A DNA stretch of 14,634 bases from Solirubrobacterales bacterium (GCA_027314825.1 DAHVAB010000019.1:1-14634), one strand, 5' to 3'. Positions 1-7,760 are shown, counted from the stretch's first letter. Program-made: numbers and translations. Notes: generated by a model not told the origin, from the letters alone.

Positions 1-65
1 GCGATCTTGTAACTCGCGTCGAACGTGCGGATCGATTTCTGCGCGAGTTCGCCGATACCGCTCAT
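1..65 (-). CDS. Possible N-terminal fragment of a divergent gene, cut by the window edge
   Basis: Reading the minus strand from an ATG at 65-63 gives an open frame to the window edge that begins MSGIGELAQKSIRTFDASYK. About 17 of its 21 complete codons end in G or C, as expected for coding DNA here. The overlapping plus-strand frame that would extend the Replic_relax gene leftwards has only about half G/C at third positions, so the minus reading is preferred. I do not recognise the product. Only 21 residues are visible and the start lies 9 bp from the divergent GTG at 75, which leaves no room for separate promoters and is a reason for doubt. The alternative is that the Replic_relax reading frame really begins further left, outside the window. 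Confidence 0.3.
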   Translation of the reverse strand, partial: MSGIGELAQKSIRTFDASYKI

Positions 66-74
66 GAATCCGAG

Positions 75-1187
75 GTGCGCGGCCGTCGCACCGCCTATCT
101 GCTGCGCCTCGACGAGCGCGATCTGCAGGTGCTGGAGATGGTGGCGGGATTCCGGCATCTGCTGAGCAGCCAGGTGCACCGCCGCCTCGGCGGGGGCAGA
201 GCGCTCAGCACCACTCAGCGGCGGATCAAGCGGCTGGCCGACGCGGGGCTGCTGCGACGGTTGCAGTTTCACCGCTCCGACGGGGGCGGCGTGCCGATGT
301 GCCTCGCGCTCACGCCCGCGGGACTGGAGGTGGCGCGTGAGCGCGAGCCGGCCGCCGGGGGGAGCAGGAACCTGACCGCGGCCGCGCTGACAGCGGTGAA
401 GCGAGACCTGCACGCGGCCGCATGGGCGCTCGCGTGCGAGCAGGCGCTGAGTGTGCCGCTGCGCGTGCTCGGCGAGCCGGGCGCGGGGATCTCCCCGCCG
501 ATGCGCCGCACCCCGGATGGCCAGGCCGCGCTCGGGCCGGCCGACCTCCGCCTGCCGGGCGGTCGGGTGGCGCACGACTTCCTGCGAGCCGGCGCGGACG
601 GGAGCCGCGGCCCGATCGAGGCGTTCGAGACGATCCGTCCCCAGCTTGTCATTGGCCCGATGAAACGAGCGCAGGGCGGTCAGGGCGGCGGCGATCTCGC
701 AGGGGGCGATGGAGGTCTTGAAGCCACCCCCTGCCGGGGGTGGCTCGCGGGCAACGTGTTGCTCGAGCTTGACGATCGCTGCGGTACGGAGGGCTGGCGG
801 GCGAAGCTGTGCCGGTATGACCATTTTCTGACCGGCTGGTGGATGCTCGCCCGTGGGTATGGCCGCAAGGAGGCCGCGCCGCCGCGCGTCGTCTTCGTCT
901 GCCGCGATCGCGCCCGCGCCAGGGAGTGCGCCAGACGCGCCGACGGCCTGCTGATCGCCTGCCGCGCCTATGCCGGCGAGTACCCGCGCGACTGGGAGTA
1001 TGAGGGCCGCCGCCAGATCGTGTTCCTGGCGGAGAGGGACATCCACGAGGGGATCCTCGGCGGCTACCGGGTGAGCTGCCTGCCGCCGCGGGTGAGAGCG
1101 CAGGCGGGGGATGCGTCGATGCCGCTGGAGCCGGCGATCGAGGCGTGGGGTGAGCTGTGCAAGAAGTCACCGATCGCGGTCGAGTAG
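75..1187 (+). CDS. Replication-relaxation (Replic_relax) family winged-helix protein
   Basis: This 370-residue protein matches the Replic_relax family found on actinobacterial plasmids and integrative elements. Members are thought to act in plasmid replication or DNA relaxation, but their biochemistry is poorly defined. Residues ~10-90 form a winged helix (LDERDLQVLEMV, then a recognition region ending LTPAGLEVARERE). The C-terminal half carries the family signature around RGWLAGNVLLELDDR and KLCRYDHFLTGWW, followed by a VVFVCRDRARA strand-helix. The GTG at 75 is the start that precedes the winged helix. No clear Shine-Dalgarno is visible, so the N-terminus is uncertain, and the frame stays open leftwards to base 3. 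Between the two halves is a Gly-rich stretch (AQGGQGGGDLAGGDGG) followed by a perfect DNA hairpin. The usual partner, a VirD4/TraG-like ATPase, lies at the other end of the window. Confidence 0.8.
   Translation: MRGRRTAYLLRLDERDLQVLEMVAGFRHLLSSQVHRRLGGGRALSTTQRRIKRLADAGLLRRLQFHRSDGGGVPMCLALTPAGLEVAREREPAAGGSRNLTAAALTAVKRDLHAAAWALACEQALSVPLRVLGEPGAGISPPMRRTPDGQAALGPADLRLPGGRVAHDFLRAGADGSRGPIEAFETIRPQLVIGPMKRAQGGQGGGDLAGGDGGLEATPCRGWLAGNVLLELDDRCGTEGWRAKLCRYDHFLTGWWMLARGYGRKEAAPPRVVFVCRDRARARECARRADGLLIACRAYAGEYPRDWEYEGRRQIVFLAERDIHEGILGGYRVSCLPPRVRAQAGDASMPLEPAIEAWGELCKKSPIAVE
722..745. repeat. Perfect GC-rich hairpin inside the Replic_relax gene
   Basis: A 10-bp stem (AGCCACCCCC / GGGGGTGGCT) encloses a 4-base TGCC loop. 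It lies within the coding sequence right after a Gly-rich low-complexity stretch and encodes part of EATPCRGWLAG. It could be chance in GC-rich DNA, a REP-like element, or an RNA structure affecting translation. Confidence 0.6.
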
Positions 1188-1366
1188 TCCGCCTCGGCGA
1201 GCTACGTGCCAGAACGGATCAGCGCCGGCGCAGTGGCTCCTAGGTTCGAAAGCGGAATGAATCTCACCGCTGCTTGACCAGTCGTCAGCCCTCCGCGCGG
1301 GCTTCTCGCGTGTCGCGGAGGTAGGGCCCTCGCTGGGCCGGGTGGGGCTCCGAGAAAGGAATCGGC

Positions 1367-4300
1367 ATGCATGGCATCACGACGGTACGCGCTCTGCCGC
1401 GCAGGGCGCTCACATGGTTGGCGGCTCTCGCGGCGCTCCTCGTGGTCGCGTTGGTGTCGAGCCTCGGAGCGACGCCGGCCGCGCAAGCCGCGGGCGGAAA
1501 CGGCCAGGGCGGCAATGGCCAGGGCGGCAGTGGTGGGCAGACGACCGGGTCCCTGTATTCGGATCTCGATGTCCTGCTGCGCGCCGAGAACGGCACGCCG
1601 ATCCTGCAGGCGTACACGGTGCCGGCCTCCGAGTCCGGGGAAGCGGCGACGACTGAACTGTGCGCGCAGCCGGTCTCCTACGAACGGGTGCCGGGCGTGA
1701 AGCCGACGGTCAATCCCGTGGACGGGCGGGAAGTGTGGGTGATTCCGCTGCAGGGGCAGTGGCTGACCGCGCCGCCGGCGGGTGGGACTCCGGCCGAGCT
1801 TGAAGCCTGCGAACCGCAGCCTGCGTACGCCATGTTCGTCAAAGAGGTCGAACTCGACCGCCTCAACCTGACGCGCACCTCCGACGAAGTGATGGAACGC
1901 AAGACGGCCGCGGTCGCGACCAAGCTGGAGGAAGGCACGGCGATCGGGCTCGACGCCGCCGGCCGGATCCAGATCGACGGGGTCCCGATCGATGCCGCGC
2001 CGGAGGCGGCGTCCATCTACGAGTCGATCCTGAACACCGGCACGATCCCGGGCCTGCCGGCCGAACTGGCCGGCCCGCCCGCGGTTGTCAAACAGCTTCC
2101 GAGCGAAGGCGTTGAAAGCCATTTCGCGTTCAACGCATGGGATCTGGCGGCGGCGGCGCTCGGCACGACCGCATCCAAGGAAACGCCGATCACGATAGAC
2201 ACCGTCCTCTACTACGACCGGATCCTCGGCTTCCCGGCCGAAGGCCAGACATTCCCGGCGGGTTGGAACGTGAGCTTCAATCGGTCGGTCGATCCGCTCT
2301 CGCCCACCGAAGCGCAGCTGACGAGCGGCGAGCAGTTCGTCAACTTCAGCAACTTCAGCTACAACCGCTCGGAAACCTTCCCCGGCAGCGTGACCTGGTT
2401 CAACGCTGAAACGCTGAGGTGGGAAGTCGCTCCGATCCTCCAGATGGTCAAATTCACCAACATTCCCGCCGAACCGGTCGGCGACCGGACGCTGAAAGGG
2501 ATCCAGGCCTTCGCGCAGATGGCCGACGACGTGCGCGCGGCGATCCTGTTCCAGCACGAACACGAAACCACTCCCGGGTTCTTCATGGACCGTGTGGGCA
2601 CGGACACGACCGCGGCGCAGCTGCGCGCGATCACCGACCCTGCGGTGTCCTGGAGCCAGCTGCCCTCCGATGTGTTCCAGACCGAGCCGTTCTCGGTGCA
2701 GGCCAGCCTGTTCAACCCGTGGGGCGGAAACCTGATCGAACACGCGCGGGTGCGCGTGAGGATCCATGCGCCGGGCGCGCTGACGGCCAGCGATGTCGCG
2801 GCGAGCTCTGGAGGTGTGCCGGTGCCGATCACGGCCGAGGGGAATGGCGAGCTGACCGGCTGGTGGGGACCGCCCGAAGGATTCGAAGTCAAGCCCGGCT
2901 ACAGGGCCAGCACTCCGTTCGAAGTGAGCATCGCCTCTGGGGCTCCGATCGGCGATTATGCCATCACCCTGGAGCTCGTCGATGTGAGCCCCGGCGGCTC
3001 GGGCGCGGTCCTGGCCACCGATGAACGCTCGCTCGCCGTCCACGGCAACGTCCCCACCGTGCTGTGGGGGGGCGTCCCGCCCAAGCTGGTGACGCAGGGC
3101 ACGCCGGTGAAGCTGCCGCTCACGGTCTATGAGCCGGCGGAAGCGAACGCGGACCTGCGCTTCTCGATCGTCGGGCCGAGCGCTGAAGCGTTGAGCCCCG
3201 ACACGCTGAAAGCGGGTGACGTGAGCGTTTACGGCGAGGCGGAAACGGGCGAAGGCGAAACGGCCATGGTGGCGATGCCGCTGAGCCTCGACGAAGGAGG
3301 CCATCTCGTCGGCACCTGGCCGGTCGCGCTGTCCAAGGGGTACACCAATGTGGTGTGGTACATGACCGTCGCGCAGGGAGCCCCGGAGGGCGCCTATCAC
3401 CTCGACGCGGGGCTCGCCGGAGAAGTGGCCGGCGTCGAAGCGGACATGAGCGTCAGCGCGCCGGAAACGCATGGCCGCAAGCCTCCGGAAGCGGGTGAGG
3501 ATGCGCTGAGCCTCGTGCTCACGCCTGAATTCGATCTCAGCTCGTCGGTGACGGTGCTGCTGGCGACCGAACCGGTCGAGACGGGAGTCAGCTACTACTA
3601 CCAGCTGACGGTCAATGGCAAGCCGGGCGCTTGGACGCAGGCGGTCGGTGGGAAGGTCACGGTCGACGATCTTGCGCCCGGGACCTACACGCTGGCCGTG
3701 TATGCCACCGACGCGGAAGGCGTCGATACCGCTGTCAAGCAGGTGAGCTGGACCGTCGACGCCGGCATCCTGGCGCCGGGCCCGTCGCCAAGCCCCGCTC
3801 CAGGAGTGACCCCCCTGCCGGCGCCGGCGCCGCAGCCCCCAGTGCAGCGCCAGGAAGAACAGCAGAAGAAGACGCAAGCCCGCCTGACGCTCCGTCTCGG
3901 CTGGATGCCCGGCGAACGGCTGCGTCTCTGGGGCTCGGTCTACCCGCCGCACAACGGGCGCAACCTCGTCCTTCAGAAGCGCACCCGCAGCGGCTGGAAG
4001 ACGGTCGGCAGGACCCGGCTGCAGAAGGCCACGTCGACGCGCTCGCGCTACACGGCCACTCTGGCCCATGCCACCCCGGGCCTCTACCGTGTCTACCTCG
4101 GAGCGGACGCGTCCAATCTGGCGAGCACCAGTCACGCCGTCAGGGCGCGGGCCCGCAGCCATGTGACGCTGCGTGTGCAGAAGCTCACGCGCGATCGGTT
4201 GAGGCTCTCCGGAGTGGTGAGACCGCGCCGCGACGGTGAGATGGTGATGCTGCAGCTGCGCACGCGCATCGACTGGAGCACCGTCGCCTCGGTGCGTCTG

Positions 4301-4432
4301 CGCAGGGCCGCCGAAGGCGGCTCGGCGTACTCGCTGACGCGCGGGCATCTGGCGCCGGGCGTCTACCGCGTGCGCTACGGCGGCGACGCCGGCTATCGGC
4401 CGAGCAACAGCACGCAGGTGACGGTGCGCTGA
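1367..4432 (+). CDS. Large secreted multidomain protein with C-terminal Ig-like repeats
   Basis: The product is 1021 residues. The start is well supported: GAAAGGA at 1354-1360 sits 6 bases before the ATG. Residues 1-41 are a signal peptide (RR near 12-13, long Leu/Val/Ala core, AAQA cleavage region), followed by NGQGG tandem repeats (~44-57). Residues ~62-720 form a long ectodomain of an actinobacterial family I believe is conserved but uncharacterised. Residues ~726-800 resemble an FN3/Ig-like domain (LAPGTYTLAVYATDAEG). A Pro/Gln/Lys hinge spans ~803-837, and two ~90-residue beta-sandwich repeats fill ~838-1021 (GLYRVYLGADAS; GVYRVRYGGDAG). No LPXTG motif or C-terminal membrane helix is present, so it is probably released or wall-associated noncovalently. 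No catalytic motif was recognised. Glutamate is mostly GAA here, unlike neighbouring genes, which favour GAG. A large antisense open frame across this gene is a shadow. Confidence 0.88.
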   Translation: MHGITTVRALPRRALTWLAALAALLVVALVSSLGATPAAQAAGGNGQGGNGQGGSGGQTTGSLYSDLDVLLRAENGTPILQAYTVPASESGEAATTELCAQPVSYERVPGVKPTVNPVDGREVWVIPLQGQWLTAPPAGGTPAELEACEPQPAYAMFVKEVELDRLNLTRTSDEVMERKTAAVATKLEEGTAIGLDAAGRIQIDGVPIDAAPEAASIYESILNTGTIPGLPAELAGPPAVVKQLPSEGVESHFAFNAWDLAAAALGTTASKETPITIDTVLYYDRILGFPAEGQTFPAGWNVSFNRSVDPLSPTEAQLTSGEQFVNFSNFSYNRSETFPGSVTWFNAETLRWEVAPILQMVKFTNIPAEPVGDRTLKGIQAFAQMADDVRAAILFQHEHETTPGFFMDRVGTDTTAAQLRAITDPAVSWSQLPSDVFQTEPFSVQASLFNPWGGNLIEHARVRVRIHAPGALTASDVAASSGGVPVPITAEGNGELTGWWGPPEGFEVKPGYRASTPFEVSIASGAPIGDYAITLELVDVSPGGSGAVLATDERSLAVHGNVPTVLWGGVPPKLVTQGTPVKLPLTVYEPAEANADLRFSIVGPSAEALSPDTLKAGDVSVYGEAETGEGETAMVAMPLSLDEGGHLVGTWPVALSKGYTNVVWYMTVAQGAPEGAYHLDAGLAGEVAGVEADMSVSAPETHGRKPPEAGEDALSLVLTPEFDLSSSVTVLLATEPVETGVSYYYQLTVNGKPGAWTQAVGGKVTVDDLAPGTYTLAVYATDAEGVDTAVKQVSWTVDAGILAPGPSPSPAPGVTPLPAPAPQPPVQRQEEQQKKTQARLTLRLGWMPGERLRLWGSVYPPHNGRNLVLQKRTRSGWKTVGRTRLQKATSTRSRYTATLAHATPGLYRVYLGADASNLASTSHAVRARARSHVTLRVQKLTRDRLRLSGVVRPRRDGEMVMLQLRTRIDWSTVASVRLRRAAEGGSAYSLTRGHLAPGVYRVRYGGDAGYRPSNSTQVTVR

Positions 4433-4463
4433 GGCGAGGCCTCCCAGGCGCGGCGATGAAGTG

Positions 4464-4496
4464 GGCGAGCGGTGAGGACCGTGGTGCCCGCTCGCC
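4464..4496. terminator. Candidate bidirectional terminator between convergent genes
   Basis: In the 71-bp gap between the secreted-protein gene and the convergent cupin gene there is a perfect 9-bp inverted repeat, GGCGAGCGG (4464-4472) with CCGCTCGCC (4488-4496), separated by 15 bases. It has no T-tract on either side, so it is only a candidate. Its position between two converging stop codons is what supports the call. Confidence 0.45.
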
Positions 4497-4503
4497 GCGC
4501 CAC

Positions 4504-4920
4504 TCAGCCGGCCGGCCCCGACGATGCCACGACGCGACCCCGGCCGAAGGCGTTAACATAATCGTCCTCGGTGACGGCATCCATCCATTCGGTGGCGCCG
4601 ATCGAGACGGCCACATGTGAGAAGACGCTCGCGGGGGTGGCGCCGTGCCAGTGCAGCTCGCCGGCCGGGATGTGGGCGATGTCGCCGGGTCTGAGCGGCT
4701 GCCCCTCGCCGGTCGCGGATTGCAGCCAGCCTTCGCCGTGGGTGACGTGGAGCACCTGGCCGACCTCGTGGCGGTGCCAGTATGTGCGGGCGCCCGGCTC
4801 GAAGATCACGGTGGTGACGGCGACCCCGTCGGCCGCGGGCAGCGCGGAGTCGGCCCACACGCCGCCGGTGAACGTGTCACCGCGCCGCTGGGTGCGACCG
4901 TTGCCGGGGCTCACCCTCAT
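4504..4920 (-). CDS. Small cupin, manganese hydroxynitrile-lyase-like
   Basis: This is a single-domain cupin of 138 residues from the ATG at 4920. The open frame extends upstream, but that extension is Arg-rich low-complexity, so I use the internal ATG just before MRVSPGNGRTQRRGD. Both cupin motifs are clear: motif 1 is GARTYWHRHEVGQVLHVTHG and motif 2 is PGDIAHIPAGELHWHGA. The four expected metal ligands of the cupin hydroxynitrile-lyase group (His-x-His, Gln four residues on, and a His in motif 2) are all present. Relatives include Mn-dependent cupin hydroxynitrile lyases and COG1917 cupins found near carboxymuconolactone decarboxylases. The substrate cannot be told from sequence. It lies 46 bp downstream of the reductase gene on the same strand, so co-transcription is likely. 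Confidence 0.83.
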   Translation of the reverse strand: MRVSPGNGRTQRRGDTFTGGVWADSALPAADGVAVTTVIFEPGARTYWHRHEVGQVLHVTHGEGWLQSATGEGQPLRPGDIAHIPAGELHWHGATPASVFSHVAVSIGATEWMDAVTEDDYVNAFGRGRVVASSGPAG

Positions 4921-4966
4921 CCCGGCCGCCCGGCCCAGCTGACACGATCGCCTCTCGCGATCACCG

Positions 4967-5995
4967 TCATCGCGCCTCCGCGCCCGAGCCGGCCCGATCG
5001 TCGGCGGCGCCGGCGTGCGGCCCCTGCTGCGGGCGCACCCCGCCGGAGTCCTCCTGGAGGCGCGCTCCGCGAGAGTCATCCTGGAGGGGCACCCCGCCGG
5101 AGTCCTCTTGGAGGCGCACGCCGCCGGAGATGTCTCCTATCGCATCGACGACGCGGTTTGATATCTGATCGCCGTAGCCGAGCGCGGCGGCGAGGTGAAA
5201 CGCGCCGAGGCAGGGCGGGCCGGCGAGGCTCGTCACCTGCAATGAGCGGGTGAGGTGAAGGTAGAGCTGGATGTCCTTGGCCATCAGGTTGCCGCTCAGC
5301 CCGCCCTCCATGTAATCGCCGTCGACGATCTTCGGAAATCTGTTGAGCGTCGCGAAGTTGACGCCGCTGCTCGTGTTGAGGACATCCAGGAAGCGGTGAA
5401 GATCGAGGCCCGCCTTACGCGCGGCGACCATCACCTCCGCGGTGGCGGCGAGGCTGATCCCGTTCAGGAAGTTGTTGAGGATCTTGGTGACGTGTCCGAG
5501 GCCAGGGCCGCCCATGTGAAAGACCCGTTCGGCGAACGCGTCGAGCACCGGCCTGACCGTCGAGAGCGCCTGCTCATCGCCGCCGACCATCAGGGTGAGG
5601 GTGCCCTTCTCCGCGGCGGGCGCCCCGCCGGAGATCCCTGCGTCGAGCAGCTGCGCTCCGCGCGCGGCGAGGTCGGCGTGGATGCGCCTGGTGGAGTCGG
5701 GGTCGGCGGTGCTGAGGTCGACCACGATCTGGCCGGCACGGCAGGCGGCGGCGAGGCCGCCCGGCCCGTAGAGAACGGACTCGACCGCGGTGCTGTCGGG
5801 GAGGGAGAGGAAGACCACATCGCAGCGCTCTGCGATCTGCGCCGGCGAGTCGGCCGGCTGCACCGGTGCCGCTCGCAGCCTCTCCTGGGAGAGGTCGAAG
5901 CCCATGGTCGCCCAGCCGGCGCTCACGAGCCGGGCGGCGATCCGCCCGCCCATGTTGCCGAGCCCGATCATCGCGATGTTGAGGTTCTCGCTCAT
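4967..5995 (-). CDS. 3-hydroxyisobutyrate dehydrogenase-family NAD(P)-dependent reductase with repeat tail
   Basis: This 342-residue protein is a beta-hydroxyacid dehydrogenase (3-hydroxyisobutyrate or tartronate-semialdehyde reductase type). The Rossmann motif GLGNMG is at 11-16. Asp34 after beta-strand 2 (GFDLS) favours NAD over NADP. The substrate motif DAGISGGAPAAEKGTL is at 118-133, the catalytic Lys171 lies in GHVTKILNNFL, and Lys240 in MAKDIQLYL matches the family C-terminal motif. Family members are usually about 290-300 residues. Here the fold ends near residue 290 and a further ~52 residues consist of four copies of a 9-residue repeat plus a low-complexity end. The ATG at 5995 opens directly into the Rossmann fold, with GGGAG about 10 bases upstream. 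The cupin gene follows 46 bp later. The true substrate is unknown. Confidence 0.9.
   Translation of the reverse strand: MSENLNIAMIGLGNMGGRIAARLVSAGWATMGFDLSQERLRAAPVQPADSPAQIAERCDVVFLSLPDSTAVESVLYGPGGLAAACRAGQIVVDLSTADPDSTRRIHADLAARGAQLLDAGISGGAPAAEKGTLTLMVGGDEQALSTVRPVLDAFAERVFHMGGPGLGHVTKILNNFLNGISLAATAEVMVAARKAGLDLHRFLDVLNTSSGVNFATLNRFPKIVDGDYMEGGLSGNLMAKDIQLYLHLTRSLQVTSLAGPPCLGAFHLAAALGYGDQISNRVVDAIGDISGGVRLQEDSGGVPLQDDSRGARLQEDSGGVRPQQGPHAGAADDRAGSGAEAR
5018..5125 (-). repeat. 27-bp in-frame tandem repeat (four copies) at the 3' end of the reductase gene
   Basis: Four consecutive 27-bp units encode GGVRLQEDS, GGVPLQDDS, RGARLQEDS and GGVRPQQGP (residues 291-326). The first three are close copies and the last is diverged. 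The repeat starts exactly where the dehydrogenase fold ends, so it looks like a minisatellite added to, or read through into, the C-terminus. Confidence 0.9.
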
Positions 5996-6144
5996 CTGCC
6001 GCCCGCTCCCGCGTGGCCCCGCGCCCGGCGCTGCGACCGGGTCCGGCTCTGCCGCACGGGATGCACAGAGCGTACCTTAGTGTGTGGGAATATCAGGCGC
6101 TCTGCCGCCGCGCGGCTGCCGCCGGTCCGCGCGCTGGCGTGCAG

Positions 6145-6306
6145 CTAATGCGACCGCTGCCCGCGGTGGCTGCGCCTGATGATCCCGATCATCTTCAGGT
6201 TGATCGCGGCGAAGCGCCATGCCTGCCAGGGGAGGAAGGTGCGCCCGAACAGGGTGAGACGGGTCGGCCTGGTGATGGTCTGGTCGGCGTGCTCGTCGCT
6301 TGTCAT
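6145..6306 (-). CDS. Small 53-residue protein coupled to the sulfide:quinone oxidoreductase gene
   Basis: The ATG at 6306 opens a frame of 53 residues starting MTSDEHADQTITRPTRLTLF and ending in a TAG at 6147-6145. It starts 8 bases after the oxidoreductase stop, and a GAGAG ribosome-binding site overlaps that stop, so translational coupling is likely. About 32 of 53 third positions or more are G/C, consistent with coding. The middle (GRTFLPWQAWRFAAINLKMI) is aromatic and amphipathic, and the end is basic (RRSHRGQRSH), suggesting a peripheral membrane peptide. The function is unknown. The context suggests an accessory of the membrane-associated sulfide oxidoreductase. No homologue was identified with certainty. 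Confidence 0.65.
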   Translation of the reverse strand: MTSDEHADQTITRPTRLTLFGRTFLPWQAWRFAAINLKMIGIIRRSHRGQRSH

Positions 6307-6314
6307 CGCGGCTC

Positions 6315-7760
6315 TCACTCCGGGATCAGCCGCCAGCCGGGGCGCAGGCGCGCCTTGTATAGGAAGAGGTGGTGCAGCACGATCTTGATCCAGTGGCCGG
6401 CCAGCCCGATCTCACCGAAGGTCCGGCTCTGATCGCGGCCGTAGCGCGGATAGCGGTGGTAGTCGGGGACGATCGGGTAGACGGTCATCGAGGCGGCGGT
6501 GCCCGTGAACGGGTTGGCGCCGGCGGATGCGACGCAGGCGGCGCCCATCTCCGCCATCGAGGCGGTGTGCGTGGGGCTGGGCGAGCCGCCGATCATGTCC
6601 GCGATGCTGCCGGCGACCGCCTTGCCGATCATCGCGGAGGGCATGCCGGTGCGGGGCGGAGCGGGCGCGATCGGCGTCCCGTTCGGGCTCTTGTGCGGGG
6701 CGGAGATGGGGTGGGGCGGGGCGAACGCGATGCCGGCCGCGAAGATGTTGGAGTAGTGGGGGGACTGGTAGGTGCGCGGCCAGTCGCCCGCGGCCCACTC
6801 CTCGTACGGCTTGGCCGTGTAGTCGGCGTCGACGCGCATGAAGCCGTTGGGCGCGAAGAGGCGCTCGGTGATCTCGGCGCCGTCGCGGTCGATGGCCTGC
6901 AGGCCGACCCCGGTGAACGGGGGCAGGAGCATCGCGAAGTCGAACTCGTGCTGATCCTCGTGGCCGTCGAGCGTCTCATAGTGGGCGCAGCCCGCCTCGA
7001 TCCGGCTGACGTGCGCGCGGGTGATCCAGTCGATCCCGCGCTCGGCGAACAGGGAGGCGTTGAAGACGCTGGAGGGGATCATGTAGCCGCCCCGCCTGAG
7101 GTGCATGCCGCCCATCCCGAAGTCGCCGAGCTCGTACTCGTTGGTGATCCAGGTGATCTCGGCCATATCGCGCACTCCCCGCGCGCGCAGCTCGAACTCG
7201 AGGTTGACGATGTACTCGAAGGCGGCGCCCTCGCAGGTGCAGGTGCCGTGGCCGACGCCGACCAGGAAGCGTCGCCGCTGCCCGCCGCGCATCCGCTCCA
7301 CCTCCTCGGCGAGCGCCGCGGCCGCCCGGGCGGCATGGTCGGGCAGGCAGACCGAGTGGGTGTGTCCGGCGTCGGGGCCGAGACCCTCTGTCTTGTCGAA
7401 GCGCAGCGCCGGGCCGGTCGCGTTGATCAGGAAGTCGTAGGGGATCCTGGTGCGGCTGCCGTCGGCGCGCTCGGCGCTCACGTATGGAGTCGTGGTGTCC
7501 GCGTCGCCGTCGGGGTGGATCTCGCGCGCGGCGGCCTGCACGAACTCGATCCCGGCACGTTCGTAGATGGGGGCGAGCGGGAGGGTCACCTGGGCGGGCG
7601 TCATCAGGCCGACGCCCACCCAGATGTTCGATGGCACCCAGTTGTAGTCGGGTCGCGGGGAGATCACGGTGACCGTGTGCTCGCCGCCCAGCCGGCTGCG
7701 CGCGAATGCCGCCGCCGTGTGCCCGGAGATGCCCGCCCCGAGCACGACGATCCGGCTCAT
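6315..7760 (-). CDS. sqr: Sulfide:quinone oxidoreductase (FAD-dependent)
   Basis: This 481-residue flavoprotein of the two-dinucleotide-binding-domain family probably oxidises sulfide to polysulfide sulfur and passes electrons to quinone at the cytoplasmic membrane. The FAD-binding motif VLGAGISG is at 6-13, and a second Rossmann-type segment (FLVGVGHGTCTCEGAAFEY) at ~165-183. The ATG motif appears as NATGPAL (113-119). Three cysteines sit where the family carries its redox cysteines: Cys138 in HSVCLPDHA, Cys174/Cys176 in TCTCEG, and Cys409 in AACVASAG. The C-terminus, GLAGHWIKIVLHHLFLY then KARLRPGWRLIPE, resembles the amphipathic membrane-binding end of these enzymes. It starts at the ATG at 7760 directly before the first beta-strand. 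The preceding lipoprotein gene ends 144 bp upstream and the small protein follows by 8 bp. A type II NADH dehydrogenase is less likely given the cysteines. Confidence 0.88.
   Translation of the reverse strand: MSRIVVLGAGISGHTAAAFARSRLGGEHTVTVISPRPDYNWVPSNIWVGVGLMTPAQVTLPLAPIYERAGIEFVQAAAREIHPDGDADTTTPYVSAERADGSRTRIPYDFLINATGPALRFDKTEGLGPDAGHTHSVCLPDHAARAAAALAEEVERMRGGQRRRFLVGVGHGTCTCEGAAFEYIVNLEFELRARGVRDMAEITWITNEYELGDFGMGGMHLRRGGYMIPSSVFNASLFAERGIDWITRAHVSRIEAGCAHYETLDGHEDQHEFDFAMLLPPFTGVGLQAIDRDGAEITERLFAPNGFMRVDADYTAKPYEEWAAGDWPRTYQSPHYSNIFAAGIAFAPPHPISAPHKSPNGTPIAPAPPRTGMPSAMIGKAVAGSIADMIGGSPSPTHTASMAEMGAACVASAGANPFTGTAASMTVYPIVPDYHRYPRYGRDQSRTFGEIGLAGHWIKIVLHHLFLYKARLRPGWRLIPE

Noticed and set aside
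1243..1250. GGTTCGAA resembling a tRNA T-arm, suggesting a tRNA or attachment site
   Set aside because: The flanking bases do not pair into a T-stem and no acceptor or anticodon arm is found nearby.
1188..1366. Riboswitch (for example c-di-AMP type) in the leader of the secreted-protein gene
   Set aside because: The 179-base leader has some GC stems, but I could not match the conserved core of any riboswitch class. A TTGACC at 1274-1279 has no matching -10 element.
1202..4348. Very long minus-strand open frame (over 1000 codons) opposite the secreted protein
   Set aside because: It is antisense to a gene with a signal peptide, good ribosome-binding site and recognisable domains. Its translation is Arg/His/Gly-rich without motifs, as expected for a shadow frame in GC-rich DNA.
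4921..5079. Longer N-terminus for the cupin
   Set aside because: The extra 53 residues are Arg-rich and overlap the reductase 3' repeat region, and relatives of this cupin begin near the internal ATG at 4920.
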